A program made the position numbers and the translations under genes. A DNA stretch of 64,000 nt from Luzula sylvatica (Eukaryota > Streptophyta > Magnoliopsida > Poales > Juncaceae), in NCBI GenBank assembly GCA_946800325.1, contig OX326957.1, positions 18,325,591 through 18,389,590 on the forward strand. Direction: 5' to 3'. A model generated the notes under the pieces. The model was not told the DNA's origin. It made no database searches and worked only from the letters and a program-made list of their open reading frames with translations. Positions within the stretch are counted from its first letter, which is position 1. Every line of letters begins with the position of its first letter. Below are positions 34,801 through 47,416 of the stretch, piece by piece.

Positions 34801-36829
34801 GAATTAAAAATTAATTAATTACCATTTGCATCCCGTTTCGTCAATTTTATCGCACAGTTCGGCTGGAATGCAACGCCATTTCTCGCAATCATCACAGCAG
34901 GCCCAAGCGCGACGCAGCTTGACCGGAGCTGGAACAGGCTTAGATTGCGGTGGTGCCGGTACGGGTCTAGGTTTCGGTACGCGAAACACTTGTGCAGGCA
35001 CAGGATAAAGAGGAACTGGCGGCAGAGGATAACGGTACGCCGGCACGGGTGGAGGACGTAGACGATTAGGCGGCGTAGGCGCAAGATAAGACGGCACCGG
35101 TGCCGGAGCAGGATTAGCTGGAGATTCCAATTGCTTTTCAGCCATTGGCACGGATCTCAAAGGCACCGGATAAGGATTAGCTGGAGATTCCAATTGCTTT
35201 TCAGGCATTGCCACGGATCTCAAAGGCACCGGAGAAGGATTAGCAGGAGACTCCCATGGATTTACCGGCATTGGCACGGATCTCAAAGGCACTGGAGAAG
35301 GATTAACTGGAGACTCCATGGGCTTTACCGGCATTGGCACGGATCTAAATGGCCCTGGAGAACGATTAACAGGAGACTCCATGTGCATTGCAGGCATTTG
35401 CACGGATCTTAAAGGCGCCGGACCAGGATAAGAAGGAGACTCCATGGGCTTTGCAGGCATTGGCACGGTTCTTAAAGGAATAACCGGCAGAGCTGGCATC
35501 ATAGGACAAAACCCATATCCACCTATAAAATAAACACGTCAACATTGTACTAACAAAAAAAAATAAAAAAATTTAGGGTTTGAAGAAAGAGAGCATACCA
35601 TTCCATGCAGAGAAAGCCACAGTGACGCCATTGTTAGCCTTATTAAAATTGTCCATAGTCACCATTGTGGCCATCGGCAAAACACGTGGCTTCTCTTCCT
35701 TCTTCTTGTCCCTATTCACATTCTTGTAAAACCACGGCACGTCGGCATCGTTCTTCTTTTCTTCTTTCTTTTTAATGCCCGACTCGTTTCGACCCGCCAC
35801 GCGATTGGCCTCGCGGTCAGTCACGGCAGTCGCGGTCTTCGTTTCCTCTTTGTCCTTGAGGGCTGACCCATCTTGACCCGCCACGGGCTTGGCTGTGCCG
35901 TTGGGATTGTAAACCTCGGAATCAGGCGAAGAGGAAGAGACTTCCTGAGTTAACGCGTGGTCAATCTCAATCTCTGTCTTTGTCTCTTTCTCTTTCTCTT
36001 TGTTCTCGTCCTTTTCCTTTTCCGCCATTTTGGAAGCGCGGTTCTTTTTCTCGGCTTCGTCCCTCTCGATTTTCGATTTATAAAATTCGCGGCTCTCCTC
36101 GAGGACTCGTTCGACATTATCCATTAGGCCCCAGTGCGAATTGTCTCTCCTCATGAGTAGATTTCGCCTCTTCATAGCCGAATCAGGGTTTCGAGCAATG
36201 CTGTTTAACAGTTCGGGATCGGCGGTTTCGATAGATTTGTCTTTTCTCGATTTTTGCAACGGGCTAACGATTCGGGTCAAGCGATCAATGTTCAGGTTGG
36301 GCTGGGAGCTCGAGGCGGATCTTTTAGGGTTTCTGCGAGAGAAGACGATGAGCGGGTCTGGTTTAGGGTTGGCAAGAGGAAATTCTTCAGGAGTCTCTGC
36401 CAAAACCAGATTCTTCTCTTCGCACTGGACAACTCCAGTTATTATGTCAGCCTCCATCTGGTTCGTTTCGCAGCTAGATATTTCACGATCGGTACTTAGG
36501 GAAGAATAGAGACCCATCATTACTCCACTAAAACAGGTATGGGCTGACTCCATCGTACCGGATTTTCCTTCAGGAAACATGGTTGCATCGATTTCCGTGC
36601 TGTCTGTACAGATTTTGGAAGTTTCGCCCAGCAATGTGTCGAGCTGATCAACAACCTTCTTCAGCACATTCGATTGTGAACCAAGCAATTGGCTTGGCAA
36701 AGAACCAGAATCAATTGAATCGATTACATTGAGTTTGGAACCATTTGAGTCGTCATTGTGTGGAGACCCACACAGTGTGTCTTCTTGAACTATTGCCTCC
36801 TCAGGGAGGCAGCCTTCATCGATCTCCAT
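30911..36829 (-). CDS. ASHH2: ASHH2/SDG8-type histone H3 lysine-36 methyltransferase
   Basis: Seventeen coding exons: 36829-35599, 35522-34823, 34732-34554, 34481-34402, 34310-34179, 34083-33967, 33881-33711, 33626-33570, 33494-32642, 32548-32493, 32397-32319, 32226-32171, 32079-32009, 31928-31846, 31747-31668, 31576-31448 and 31363-30911. They sum to 4,527 nt (1,508 residues) with every phase consistent. A 5' UTR intron lies at about 36845-37070. Domains: long acidic/basic N-terminal region; Pro-rich 21-residue repeats (about 430-560); CW zinc finger reading H3K4me1 in the family (WACCDDCEKWRCIP, about 617); AWS (CNCKVPQNGG..CPCGDLC, about 733-772); SET (about 775-905; YAKLMWFRSGKKGFGL, FINHSCDPNC, GEELTFDYNY); post-SET (KKCFCGSALCRG); C-terminal KRKSRWD. 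Known role: nuclear H3K36 di/trimethylation in flowering, branching and defence gene expression. It is somewhat shorter than the Arabidopsis protein. Confidence 0.93.
31781..31838. repeat. (GA)n microsatellite in an ASHH2 intron
   Basis: About 28 uninterrupted GA units in the intron between exons 14 and 15, close to the 5' splice site of exon 14 (transcript sense is CT). Confidence 0.95.
32079..32720. repeat. tandem duplication of about 320 bp spanning two exons of ASHH2
   Basis: 32079-32396 and 32397-32720 are near-copies including both introns (CTATAATTCCACCAATTTAT at each start; CTCATCAACTGCAATTTTAA in each middle). Exon pair 10+11 adds 56+79 = 135 nt, so the frame is kept. The products VDERLPKLSDE and VDETLPKLLDE, and EEKVKKLF and EEKAKKLF, are paralogous. 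Confidence 0.9.
35100..35480 (-). repeat. 63-bp coding minisatellite in ASHH2
   Basis: About six tandem 21-codon repeats of consensus PVPLRSVPMPxKPMESPANPS in exon 2, ahead of the CW domain. The units differ by a few residues each, so the array is not brand new. Confidence 0.9.
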
Positions 36830-36844
36830 GGGCTTCTCAGGGCC

Positions 36845-37330
36845 CTAAGGCATGAGCAGAGAGTTTCGATGCAGGAATGAAATTATCAGCAAAAAATGAA
36901 CTCACAAAAACTGCAAAAATGCCAATTTGCACCAATTAAAAGGCAAAAAACTCACAAATTACAGAACAAACCCCGAATTTCGATTCATGATTCTCAATTT
37001 ATTAAACAAAAAACAACAACAATCGGAACAATGAAAACAAATTAGAAACAAAGATAAACAGATTCGTTACCTGGAGATCAAAGAGACGAATTTGTGGCGA
37101 TTTCGCCCGAATTTACAAAGATTTCTCTAGACGATTGTTGCTCGAGATTCTTATCGGGTCCTAGGTTTGGGCGAGCGCGATTGTGGTCGGTGACTCGACG
37201 CCTCCTCTTCTATCAGTCTACGACAAACAGCAAAACAGGAGAGCAAAGAGGAAGATCGAGCGCAAGAATTGCAAAGGAAGAAGATTTGAGTCAGTAAGTT
37301 ATGTCGCGAGACGAAGGGGATGATCGAGAG
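36845..37330 (-). promoter_or_regulatory. ASHH2 5' UTR intron and leader
   Basis: The coding exon is preceded by CCTTAG|GGCCCTGAG, and a GT donor (CTCCAG|GTAACG) lies at 37071/37070, giving a 5' UTR intron of 226 bp. The upstream GC-richer, CT-rich stretch to about 37330 is the likely leader and core promoter; no clear TATA box. Confidence 0.55.
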
Positions 37331-37339
37331 ACGAGGGGA

Positions 37340-39048
37340 ATTATAAATCAGCCCAATTAAACTATTTCTTGTTATTTTTAGTTGCATCTTGTTGGGCTTT
37401 TGTTTATTTTCGTTTTGCCACGTCATGCGTTCATTTCACCAATATATTTTCTATTTCTTTATAAATATTTATGAATTTATATTATATTTTAAATATTTTT
37501 AGAAAAACACACAATCTTACAATAACGATGATTAAGTCTATTCAATTATTTATTATTCTAATTAAATTACATAATCAAATATAAAAAAAATGAAATATGA
37601 AAAATTTACATATAAAGTATTAATAAATTAATATACAATATTACAAAGCATACATCATATATTAATATTATTTGCAGAACTTCAATTTTAGAAAATTATC
37701 AAGTATATTGTTTGAAATTTCGCTTTATTTTGAAATAAATATTTGATAATTTAAAAAAATATCAAATATGAAAAGTTTATATATAATATAATACTAAATA
37801 AGTTATATTTGTGTTTTGGGTCAAAACAAATTTAGTATTAAAATTAAAACAAATAATAAAAAAATGTTTATCTATCGAAACATAAATAACTTATTAAACT
37901 TATAAATATGCATATATTATTATTATTGTTGTTGTTGTTGTTGTTATTAAAAATATAAGTGAAACATATGATATTAAATATTTTTATTTTGCTTAACTAA
38001 ATTTTGATATTAGTTTTTAAATTAGTTTCACTAATAAATCTAATATTATTTATAATTTTAATTGTATTTTGGATCAATAAAAAAATTATTAGTATTATAT
38101 AATTAATGATGTATTTTTCGACTTATGCTGTATGGTTCACTATTTTATATTTTGTATTAAATTAAAATATCGCGAACATCAATGATACAATATTTGTTGT
38201 TATATTTTGGTAATATTGTGTTATATCTCATATATTATTTTATACATTGATACTAATATATGTATTACTATTATTATTTATAAAAAAAAAAATCATATTT
38301 ATGGGTCTGGAGATGCTAGATTAACTTAGTGTCCAGTAACACCCTGTATTACAACAAATAAAGATAATTGCTATTTTCACCTTTTATTTACCAGAAGCAA
38401 TTTTTAGTAGTAGAAAAATAAGCTCAAAATCACATAAATATATTAAACACATGAAGTGAAACAAAGATTAAAAAGAGTAAACGAAGAACTCGTTTGCAAG
38501 ATTTAATTTATGTCATTTAATTTTCTTTCATTCTTTATTGTTTAATTTAATTTAATTTTTATTTTATTATCTAAAGAACAGATACTCAGCGAAATTTCTG
38601 AGATGAAAAAGTGATCAAGAACCCTAGTTTTTGGATCGAATTTGATTAAAAAATATTTGAATTACACGGACATACATACATATATACATATACTACCCAA
38701 AGCAGTTGACTCCACTAGTCATAACTACCTTCCACTAACCCCAGACTTAACAACCACCACACATTTAATCCAAAGCTTAATTCGTGGGAGTTAATTTAGC
38801 TCAAGGTTAATCAAAATTAATTACTCTAATAGTAACCAATCTATGAAGAGTAGGTCAATCTCGATTGGTTAATTCTGATCAGAGCTGGTTTAGCCGAAAT
38901 TGACCAATATAGCTCAAATTAAGTGCTCAAATCTCTTCGTATATCTTTCTTAGAAGTCTTTTAGAGTAATAAGCAAGAAGAAAGATGACATTTTGAAGCT
39001 TAGAAGATGTGATTTCATTTGAATTTGGGAACACCTATCGTTTAAGCA
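37340..39048. other. AT-rich intergenic region with Helitron-family remnants
   Basis: No gene is seen. 37440-38280 is a degraded relative of the Helitron 1 interior (compare TTTATAATTTTAATTGTATTTTGGATC with the unit 1 sequence near 14020). A (TTG)n tract lies near 37926-37946. The rest, 38290-39048, is unremarkable. Confidence 0.5.
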
Positions 39049-39056
39049 TATTTTTG

Positions 39057-42000
39057 CATGGTTCTGAATATCGGTATCGGAATCGGACTCGGTCGGGTCT
39101 GGAGACTCGGGACTCGGCCGACTCGGACAAGACTCGGGCGAGTCAAAAAAAAAAAAATCGGACTGCTAGTAAAAAAATCGGAAAAAATAGAAAAAAAATT
39201 AAAAAAATTATTTTAAAAATATATAAACATTCATAAACATGATACACACAAATTCAACTCATGAAACTCAAATTACTACATTAAAAAAATTACATTACCT
39301 AAGAAAATTAGTACATTAAAAACTTCTACTGCCAAAAACTGTGACGAGCGGGTTGCGTTGTATAATCATTATCTTCATATTGATCATGAGGAGGAAAATA
39401 CATTTGTAAATTTGTATTGTCGAAAATGTTCATCATTGAGTCGAAGGGTGATCGATTTTCGTGTTGTGTGTTACCAGTATACGGATCGGAATAGTTTTCA
39501 TTATTTGCGCTTGCAGTTGAACTTATATCCATTCCTGAAAAATTAGATCCCTCACTATAATTAGAGCCGTCATAAAAGTACGGTGCCTGGAGGTTCCTCT
39601 GCATATCATGATTGTCTTCCCTTTCCTTTTGCCTAGCCTGATCTCTTTCATACAAACTTGTGAGTCTCACATGGCGACGTGTACCATGTTCATGGTTCCC
39701 TCTAACCGGATTGGAAATATTATCATATTCCCTTACTACTTCCACATCAGGACACGGAATTGTATCATTACCACCCGGATCGTCATTACCATAATCATTA
39801 CTACTGCTTATTGACTCTTCTTCTTCGGATGGACAATCGCTCAACCACTCGGAATTATCTCTACCGTCGAGTACACTATTTTCTGTTTCTCTGATCCAAG
39901 GTTGTAACGGATCATCGTCATGAAATATCTCATCCAAATCAATTAATTTCTCAGTCTCACGCCTCTGCAAATTTCTTTCTCTAAGCCTCATGTTATAATG
40001 ACAATACACAAGGTGCATAAGCCGATCCATTTTCAACCGATTTCTCGGTCTTGTATGGATCAAGGTAAAGGTGGTCCAGTTTCGCTCACAGTTGGAAGCG
40101 GAAACGGTTTGGCTTAATATTCGAGCCGCTATTGGGGCCAGGTTTGGACATTCTTCTTGGCCATATAAACTCCACCATTCAGCCGGAGTGCAAACTTTGA
40201 TTGCTTGTTGGATTTTTTGGGTCGAAAATATGCCTCTCTTTCTACGATACGTTTCAACCTACAAAAAAAAAATACTCGAAAATATGACAATAAAAAAATA
40301 ATTTATATAGCATTTGAATTAATTACCTCTCTGTCAGTCTGTATTTGGAGATTCCAATCTCTTTGTAACTTTTAAATGACTCTCCTCATTCCCGACATAA
40401 CTTCAATATCATTGTTAGTGTTGGAATATTGAAACTTGGGATTTAAGAAATATCCTGAAAAAATGACATGAATTAAAACATAGAAACACATAATTAATTA
40501 ATTTTAAAATAACATCAGTTAAAAAAATACATACCAGCAGCATGAATATCTCGATGTAGCTGTCTGTTCCATCGTGTGTTGATAATATTCCACCATTTTC
40601 TATAACCTCTTCGACCGAGGTTTGTTTTGATTTCTTCCTTGGCTCTATCGAGTGATTCGTACAAAAATCCCATTTGAGGATTGTCGTCGCTATCTACTAG
40701 TCGTAGTACCTTTGCTAATGGTTTAAATAGCAACATTGTCTCCCCAGCCGAAATCCAAAAATCGTTATCAAATAAAAGAGTACGCATCTCCTCGGCATTT
40801 CCTTTTTCTTTTCTAACTTTTAACCGCGCAACGCCATCAGTCCATTTGCGATTTAGACACATTCTTTGTAATGCATCTTTAAATGAGTATAGGCTTTGCA
40901 ATGTTAGAAATTGTGTGGCAAAACGGGTAATTCCGGGTCTTAATATTTCATGGTTTTCTGTTGCCTCTCGCATGGCACTCAGTGCCCACTGATGATTATA
41001 CATAAATTTAGTAATATGTTGCGCCTGTGCAACAACTTTTGTTATACGAGTATCTTTACCTATATCTTCTAACATTAGATCGATACAATGCGCGGCGCAA
41101 GGCGACCAGTATATATGGTTATACTTTTCCATTATTAACTCCCCTCCCTTTTTGAAATGTGCGCCATTATCAGATACTACTTGCACGACTCTCGAAGGTC
41201 CGATTTCTTCGATTACTTCGGACATCAAGCTGCAAATGTATCGGGAACTTTTGAAATGGTCGGTTGCATCTACGGATTTAATGAACGCTGTTCCTATAGG
41301 GGAATATACTAGAAAGTTAATAATGTTTCTATGGGTCTTTGTCGTCCAACCATCGCACATGACGGTGCACCCATACTCGTCCCAGTGAGGGTGCATTTGT
41401 TTTATTATTTTGGTTTGATCTTCGAGTTCCATTGGTAAATATTTATTATATATATCATGGGTTGTGGGTGGGGCAATACCAGGACCCATTTCTTGGGTCA
41501 CTTTTATGGCTGCTTTAAAATAAATACTATCAGCCACGTGAGCAGGAATATGGTCATGGACAAAAAAATTTCTCCAACTTCGCCCGATATAAGATTTCGC
41601 ATCCTTAATACCTTTAAGTACGGCGGTGGTTATCTTAGGTTGTGTAAAAGGACCCGTGCTAGTCTTTTGCGTTTAGAAAGGCCCTCGACGTCAGCACGCA
41701 TCGATGCGGAGCGTCCAAGACCACTAGATTGTCCTGGACCCGAATATCCCCTTTCTGCATTGAATTGTTCTTCTCTATAACTATCTCTATTATCACGCAT
41801 TACTCTTCGAAGCTCTTCATCCGAATTATTTTCTTCATCGGAAGGAACGTCGACTCGCGTTAGTTCTTCTTCTATTACAACTGCTCTTTGTTTTTTCGAT
41901 TTGGTTTGAACTTGTTTTCCCCTTACGTATTCATTCATTTGTTTTCGAATTTCTTGTGGAACTTTAGGACAAGGTGCAACATTGCCACTAATATATGCCA

Positions 42001-42785
42001 AATGTTCTTTTCCGCGAGACACTCCTCCATGAATTACTCTATTACAATGATTACATTTGACCTTTCCTTTTGGTTTGTCACTCCATTGTAAATGGTTCCA
42101 TCCTAAATCCTTTTCTTTGGACATGTTTGTGAGATAAGAAAGAGGAAGAAAGAGTTTTGGGAATGAGAAGAAAGAGGAAGAAAGAGTTTTGAGAATGAGA
42201 ATGTATGAAGAGGAAGGAGATATTTTATAGGGGAAGTTTTGAGAAAGAGGAAGAAAGAGTCTGTATAAAATAAAACATCTGTAGTAATTGATAGTAATTG
42301 ATAGCTAGTGTCTAGTAATTGATAGTAATTGATAGCTAGTGTCTAGTAATTGATAGGAAGAAAGAGTCTGATAAAACATCTGTAGTAATTGATAGCTAGT
42401 GTCTAGTAATTGATAGTAATTGATACCTAGTGTCTAGTAATTGATAGAACATCTGTAGTAATTTGTAGTGATTGATAGCTATAATAAAGTGATAGCTAGT
42501 AATTATGCTCATTATTCATCAGTACAAAACAAACATCTCTACAAAACAAACATCTGTATGTAACAATCTCAAAAGAAAAATATATAACAATCTCAAAAAA
42601 ATATATAACAAATTAGGAAAAGTTTGATTGGCTCTAACAAAAATATATAAACATATAAAAAATAAAATAAAATAAAAACCGGGTTATCGGATCCGATTTA
42701 TCCGGGTCAATATCGGATCGGTGGGGTCCGAGTCCGAGTCAACTCGGCCGAGTTTTTTTTAACTCGGCCGATTCTCAGAACCATG
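39057..42785 (-). mobile_element. hAT transposon with transposase, 3,729 bp
   Basis: Perfect 8-bp target duplications TATTTTTG (39049-39056 and 42786-42793) and terminal inverted repeats CATGGTTCTGA. Subterminal arrays of CTCGGCCGAG/GACTCGG motifs lie at both ends (39080-39150, 42715-42770). A block of degenerate GTAATTGATAG repeats lies at 42280-42480. The element carries a full-length-type transposase gene with two lesions. Confidence 0.93.
39326..42124 (-). pseudogene. hAT transposase (BED finger, DUF659, hAT dimerisation), two lesions
   Basis: Three exons: 42124-40535, 40454-40327 and 40258-39326, with GT-AG junctions. N terminus: BED zinc finger (WNHLQW, CNHCNRVIHGGVSRGKEHL). Middle: DUF659/RNase H-like core (CDGWTTKTHRNIINFLV, VVSDNGAHFKKGG, WSPCAAHCIDLMLEDI). 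C terminus: dimerisation region (ASNCERNWTTFTLIHTRPRNRL) and an acidic tail. One base is missing in the A-run around 41665-41668 (exon 1 length is one short of the required phase), and a TAA at 40372-40374 breaks exon 2. All else is open, so the copy was active recently or has sequence errors. An intact relative elsewhere could still mobilise it. Confidence 0.88.
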
Positions 42786-42793
42786 TATTTTTG

Positions 42794-45700
42794 TAATTGT
42801 CATGATTTGTTTTTGATATTTGTTAAGTTTGCCGTGTCAAATTTTAAATGATTTTTAAAATCTTCGACATCAATCTAAGCCCGAGTATTGTTAAATTATA
42901 AAGTAACGTTTTATATTAATTGAGTTTATTATGTATGTGTCTGAGGTAACGTTCATGAATATTTTAGACATTTGTGAAATGTTATGTTTACACTAGTGTA
43001 GAATCATCTAAATACTAGTAAATTTTTCATTGTCGCACTAGTGAAAAATGATGGTCATAAACCATGTATCCTATAAATATGGATATATTATGTGTCATTT
43101 GAACATCATAATTTTTTTGTACTCTCTCTTTCATTTATAGAAAAGTTCGAAATTTCATTAAATCATATCTTCTTCTAATAGTAAAGATAGTATGTAAGAA
43201 GATAGTTGCAAAAAAATAAACATATACGTAATAGAATTTTAAGTAGTATTATTTATGTTTTTAAAAATTATAATTATTGGAATTCTATATAATATTATAG
43301 CAAATAGGTTGTATTTGTGTTTTTGTTCAATTTAATATTAAAATTTAAAAATAATAAAAAATATTTTATCTATCAAAAAATAAATGACTTCCTAAACTTA
43401 TAAATATGCATATAATAATATTGTTATCGTTAAAAACGTAAGTGCATTTTGAATCAATAAAAAATTATTAATACTATATAATTAGTGAAGTATTTTTTTA
43501 TGACATATGTCATATGATTCATTATTTTTATATTTTGTATTGAATTAAATATTGCGAACTTCAATAATATAATATATGTTGTTATATTTCTGCAACATTG
43601 TGTTATACTTTACGTATTATTTAATACAGCGATACTAATAAATATAATATCATTTGATAAAAAAATATACAAGTCATTTCGTATCATAACGTAAACAATT
43701 GTAAAACATGTATATAATCAATTGTAAGTGAGTTCAAATAATTTTATTTTAAAATAATATTATTATTATTAAAAAAAATTGTACACTACATTATAAATAA
43801 AAAGATAATTACCATATTTGTCCCGTTGCATGAGTATTATCCTAGTCAACTTACAATTGTAGAGTAGAAGGACAAACGCAATTTGACGGAGTTGCCCTTA
43901 AAATTATTTTAGATATTGGTAAATTTCAACCAACAAAGCATGTCTTCTTTTGACCTAGAAAAAAAAAAGTGTGACTTGACTAACAAATATAAACACAAAT
44001 TGTGTGTGTGATCATGCAAAAAGAGATTTATTCTTCTTTTATAAGAGATGATTGAAACTTTTTAGAATAGAATATTAACGGAATGATGAATATGTTTAAA
44101 TGGGGGGAAGAAATTAAGAAAATAAATATTTTTCATTTGTAAGACATTGGAGGCAATTGATTTTTTTTTGTCACGAGATTTTTTTTAAAAACGAAAAGAA
44201 TATCGTTGCTCTTCTTCTTTAGTCTTCAACCACGACATTGTGGTCAGTGAGCGGAAGATTGTGGTCAGTGACCGGAGGCCTCTTCTTCTTTAGTCTTCAA
44301 CCACGACATTGACGCAAAAATTATGAAAGAATATTGAGGAAATTACTCTTAAAATATCGTACTCGTCGTACTCGTCGCGTAACACGAGTATTATCCCCAA
44401 CTTACAATTCTATAAATAGAAAGACAAACGTGATTTGATGGAGTTACTCTTAAATTATTTTAAAAGTTGGTAAATTTTAACCAACAAAAAATGAATGAAT
44501 CATTTAACTTAGACAAAAAAAAAAAGAATGACTTGAGAGACAAATATGAACACAAATGTGTGTGTGATCGTCGAAAAGAATCACATATATTGTGTATGAA
44601 AATACAATGTCAAAAATATATATTTACATAACAAAATTTTAAGCATCATATTTACATAACATAATTGCAAGTACTATTTTTTTTAAAAATATATATATAA
44701 CTATAAGAATCACATATATTGCTAAGTAGATTATATTTATGTTTTTAATCAAAGAACTTTAATATTAAAAATTAAAAAAACTAATAGAAATTACAAAAAT
44801 AATTTATCCATCTAAATAACTTCTTAAATTTATAAACACCTATAAAATTGTATTGTTATTTTGAAAAATATAAAACTAAAAAAAAAATCAGTATACAGGA
44901 CAATTGACATTTATGTTTTTTTCTAAATTTAATTTTGATAATATTTATTAAATTATTTTCACTATTGAGTTTGATATTATTTATAATTTTCATTGTATTT
45001 CGAATCAATAAAAAATGTTAATACTATATAATTGATGATGTGTTACTATATATGTCGTACGATTCTATATCTTTATATATTTTTTTGAGTAAATAATATT
45101 TTTATATTTTATACTGTATGAAATGTTGTGAATAATGATATAATACTAATTGTTATGTTTTTTTCGTAAATTTATATTATAACTCAAATATTATTATTCA
45201 ATGACGCTAATATAAAACATTTTGTTAACATAATGTAAAATAATTTTAAAATATATCCATAGTTATATAGATAAATGAGTTCAAATAATTTTATTTTGAA
45301 ATAATATTATCAATATTTTCATAGGACTATTGATTTTGTATTATAATTAAAACATATTAATTAGAGTGGTAAGTCACATTATCAAAAAATAATTTGATTT
45401 TTTTTTAATTTTTATTATATTCCATTTTACACATAATAAGTCATATTTATTTGAATAAATTTTTAATTAATTTATCTTCAATGTTTTTAAGCAACAAAGT
45501 ATTTAAATTTTGCATATTTTTGCAAAATTTTAATTTTAATTAAATTTTTAAAAAACTTTGACAAACTCTAATTTATGATTTTTTTAGATTTATTCGAACT
45601 TAAAGGAAAAATACATTATTATCTTGTACCAAAAATTATTGTATTTTTGCATTATTAATTATTTATCATATTTTTATTATTTTATATTTTGTAGAATAAC

Positions 45701-46059
45701 TAAAAAATAAATTGGTACATAAATTCAAAATCTAATTCATTAGAGTTTTCGGATTTAACACATGTTAAACGATTTAGGTGTCTGATGGTGAAAATGGATT
45801 CGATTCAACCGAATTATATATTATGTGATAAACGGCGAACTCTTTTTTTTTCCCATTCATTCCATATAGGATGTCTAAAAAATTTAGCACAATTTAATAC
45901 ATTTAAAAGAACAAAATTTAAAAAAAAAATGTATATCATCACTCATTTTTTGAATATGGTGTGTAATATTTTCAAAACCGAGTCTCCAAGATTTTAACAT
46001 TGGAGATACTTCGGTAAGAGCACCTTGACTTGACTAATTTAAGGTTTCTTCGCCCTTAT
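42794..46059. other. AT-rich region with degraded Helitron-family copies
   Basis: No gene is seen. At least two decayed relatives of Helitron 1 are visible. One is about 43130-43845, ending TGCATGAGTATTATCCTAG; the other is about 44640-45360 (interior phrases such as TTTGATATTATTTATAATTT). Another Helitron-like terminus (CGCGTAACACGAGTATTAT) lies near 44375. A short direct repeat (CTTCTTTAGTCTTCAACCAC) occurs at about 44214 and 44284. Confidence 0.5.

Positions 46060-46093
<34 letters not shown>
46060..46093. repeat. 34-bp poly(G) run
   Basis: Thirty-four consecutive G, followed by ACCCGACG. It is unusual in an AT-rich genome and abuts the repeat at 46094-46345. Confidence 0.97.
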
Positions 46094-46095
<2 letters not shown>

Positions 46096-46345
46096 CCGAC
46101 GTATTAGCGAAAAAATAAGATGATTTTGCTAGTTTGGAAAGTAATAAATATGATAAATTTGTATATATTTCACAAAGATTATGCTAGTCTAGTGGTAAAA
46201 TTGATGTTTGTGAAATGGAAGGTCTTGAGTTCAAGACCTGCAAGTGGCATATTTTGAATTTTTTTTATTTCGGCCCCCCCTATAAAATCCGGCCTCCCCT
46301 ATACATTGATCCTGGATCCGCCCCTGGGTGCACACCTGCACAGCA
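46094..46345. repeat. dispersed-repeat-like segment with tRNA-like boxes
   Basis: It contains TAGTCTAGTGG (A-box like, about 46182) and GAGTTCAAGACC (B-box like, about 46228) at pol III spacing, and ends in GGATCCGCCCCTG, a terminus common in plant repeats. Boundaries and target duplication are unclear, so it may be a SINE-derived piece or part of another transposon. Confidence 0.35.
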
Positions 46346-46652
46346 AACGAGTTTGATAAAGGAATATTATACTCTTCCTCGTCCACTTCTCTCATATTTC
46401 ATCCATTTCTTAATTAATTCATCATTAACAAGTAAATTCATAATTAATTCATAATTATTAAAAATTTAATATATAATTAAGGTCGTTATAGATTAAAAAT
46501 TAATTAAAAATATTTAATTATTAACAAATATGGATTAATCGCTAATTGAGAGAGACATAATTAACAATTAATTGTCTTGGGACTTGCATCATCAAATGAT
46601 GGTGAAATATGAGGGCATAGTAGAAGGCCTCTTTGATAAATAGCTCCTTATA

Positions 46653-47263
46653 TAGGGGTGTCAACGGTTCGGATTCGGGTACGGATAGTGTTTGTACCAG
46701 ATTAATATTCATATTATTTTTCGAATACGGTTTCAGATACGAAATTACCCGAATACGGATATGGTTCGGATAATAACGAATACATATACGGTTCAGATAT
46801 TGTCGGATACAGATACGATTTTTTCGGATGGTAAAACTAAAGTAACTTACTTTTTAACTAGAAATATACATAATTTGTAACATAAACAATATATATAATT
46901 ATATTTAAACGTAATTTCACGATTGAGAATTTAAATCACTCACGAATCAATATGATATTTGAACTAATATAAAATAAAAAACATAAAACAATATATAATA
47001 TACGGATTCGGATTCGGTTCCGGATATTCGATTTCGGTTTCGAGTATTCGGATCCTAAAATTATTCGAATTCGAAACACGGATCCGATCCCGACACCAAA
47101 ATTGCATATCATATCCGATTTCGGTTCTAAAAAATGTGTAATCGTATTCATGTCCGGATTCATTCGGATCCGAATATTTTTTTCGAATTCGAATTCGAAT
47201 TCAAATATTTTTTCAAATACAATTCGAGTCGATTTGGACAATACGCACACGATTGACACCCTA
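46653..47263. mobile_element. hAT-type MITE (CGGATTCGG family), 611 bp
   Basis: Termini TAGGGGTGTCAACGG and the inverse of TAGGGTGTCAATCG. The 8-bp target duplications TCCTTATA (46645-46652) and TCCGTATA (47264-47271) differ at one base. Subterminal arrays of ATACGG/GGATTCGG/CGAATTCG occupy both ends. Confidence 0.82.
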
Positions 47264-47416
47264 TCCGTATATATACTTCTTGTTCTTGTTTCTAGAGAAG
47301 TACGGTTGGGTTGTTGAAAATTTCAAGGGACCATCGTAGAGAACATGTTTTATATTTGTCGTTTTGTGAATTGTTCTTTATGTGGCCTTTTCAAGAGAGC
47401 TTTTATGTGTTGTATT

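Noticed and set aside
46170..46250. tRNA gene
   Set aside because: A- and B-box-like motifs are present, but I could not fold an acceptor stem or anticodon arm; more likely a SINE or other repeat.
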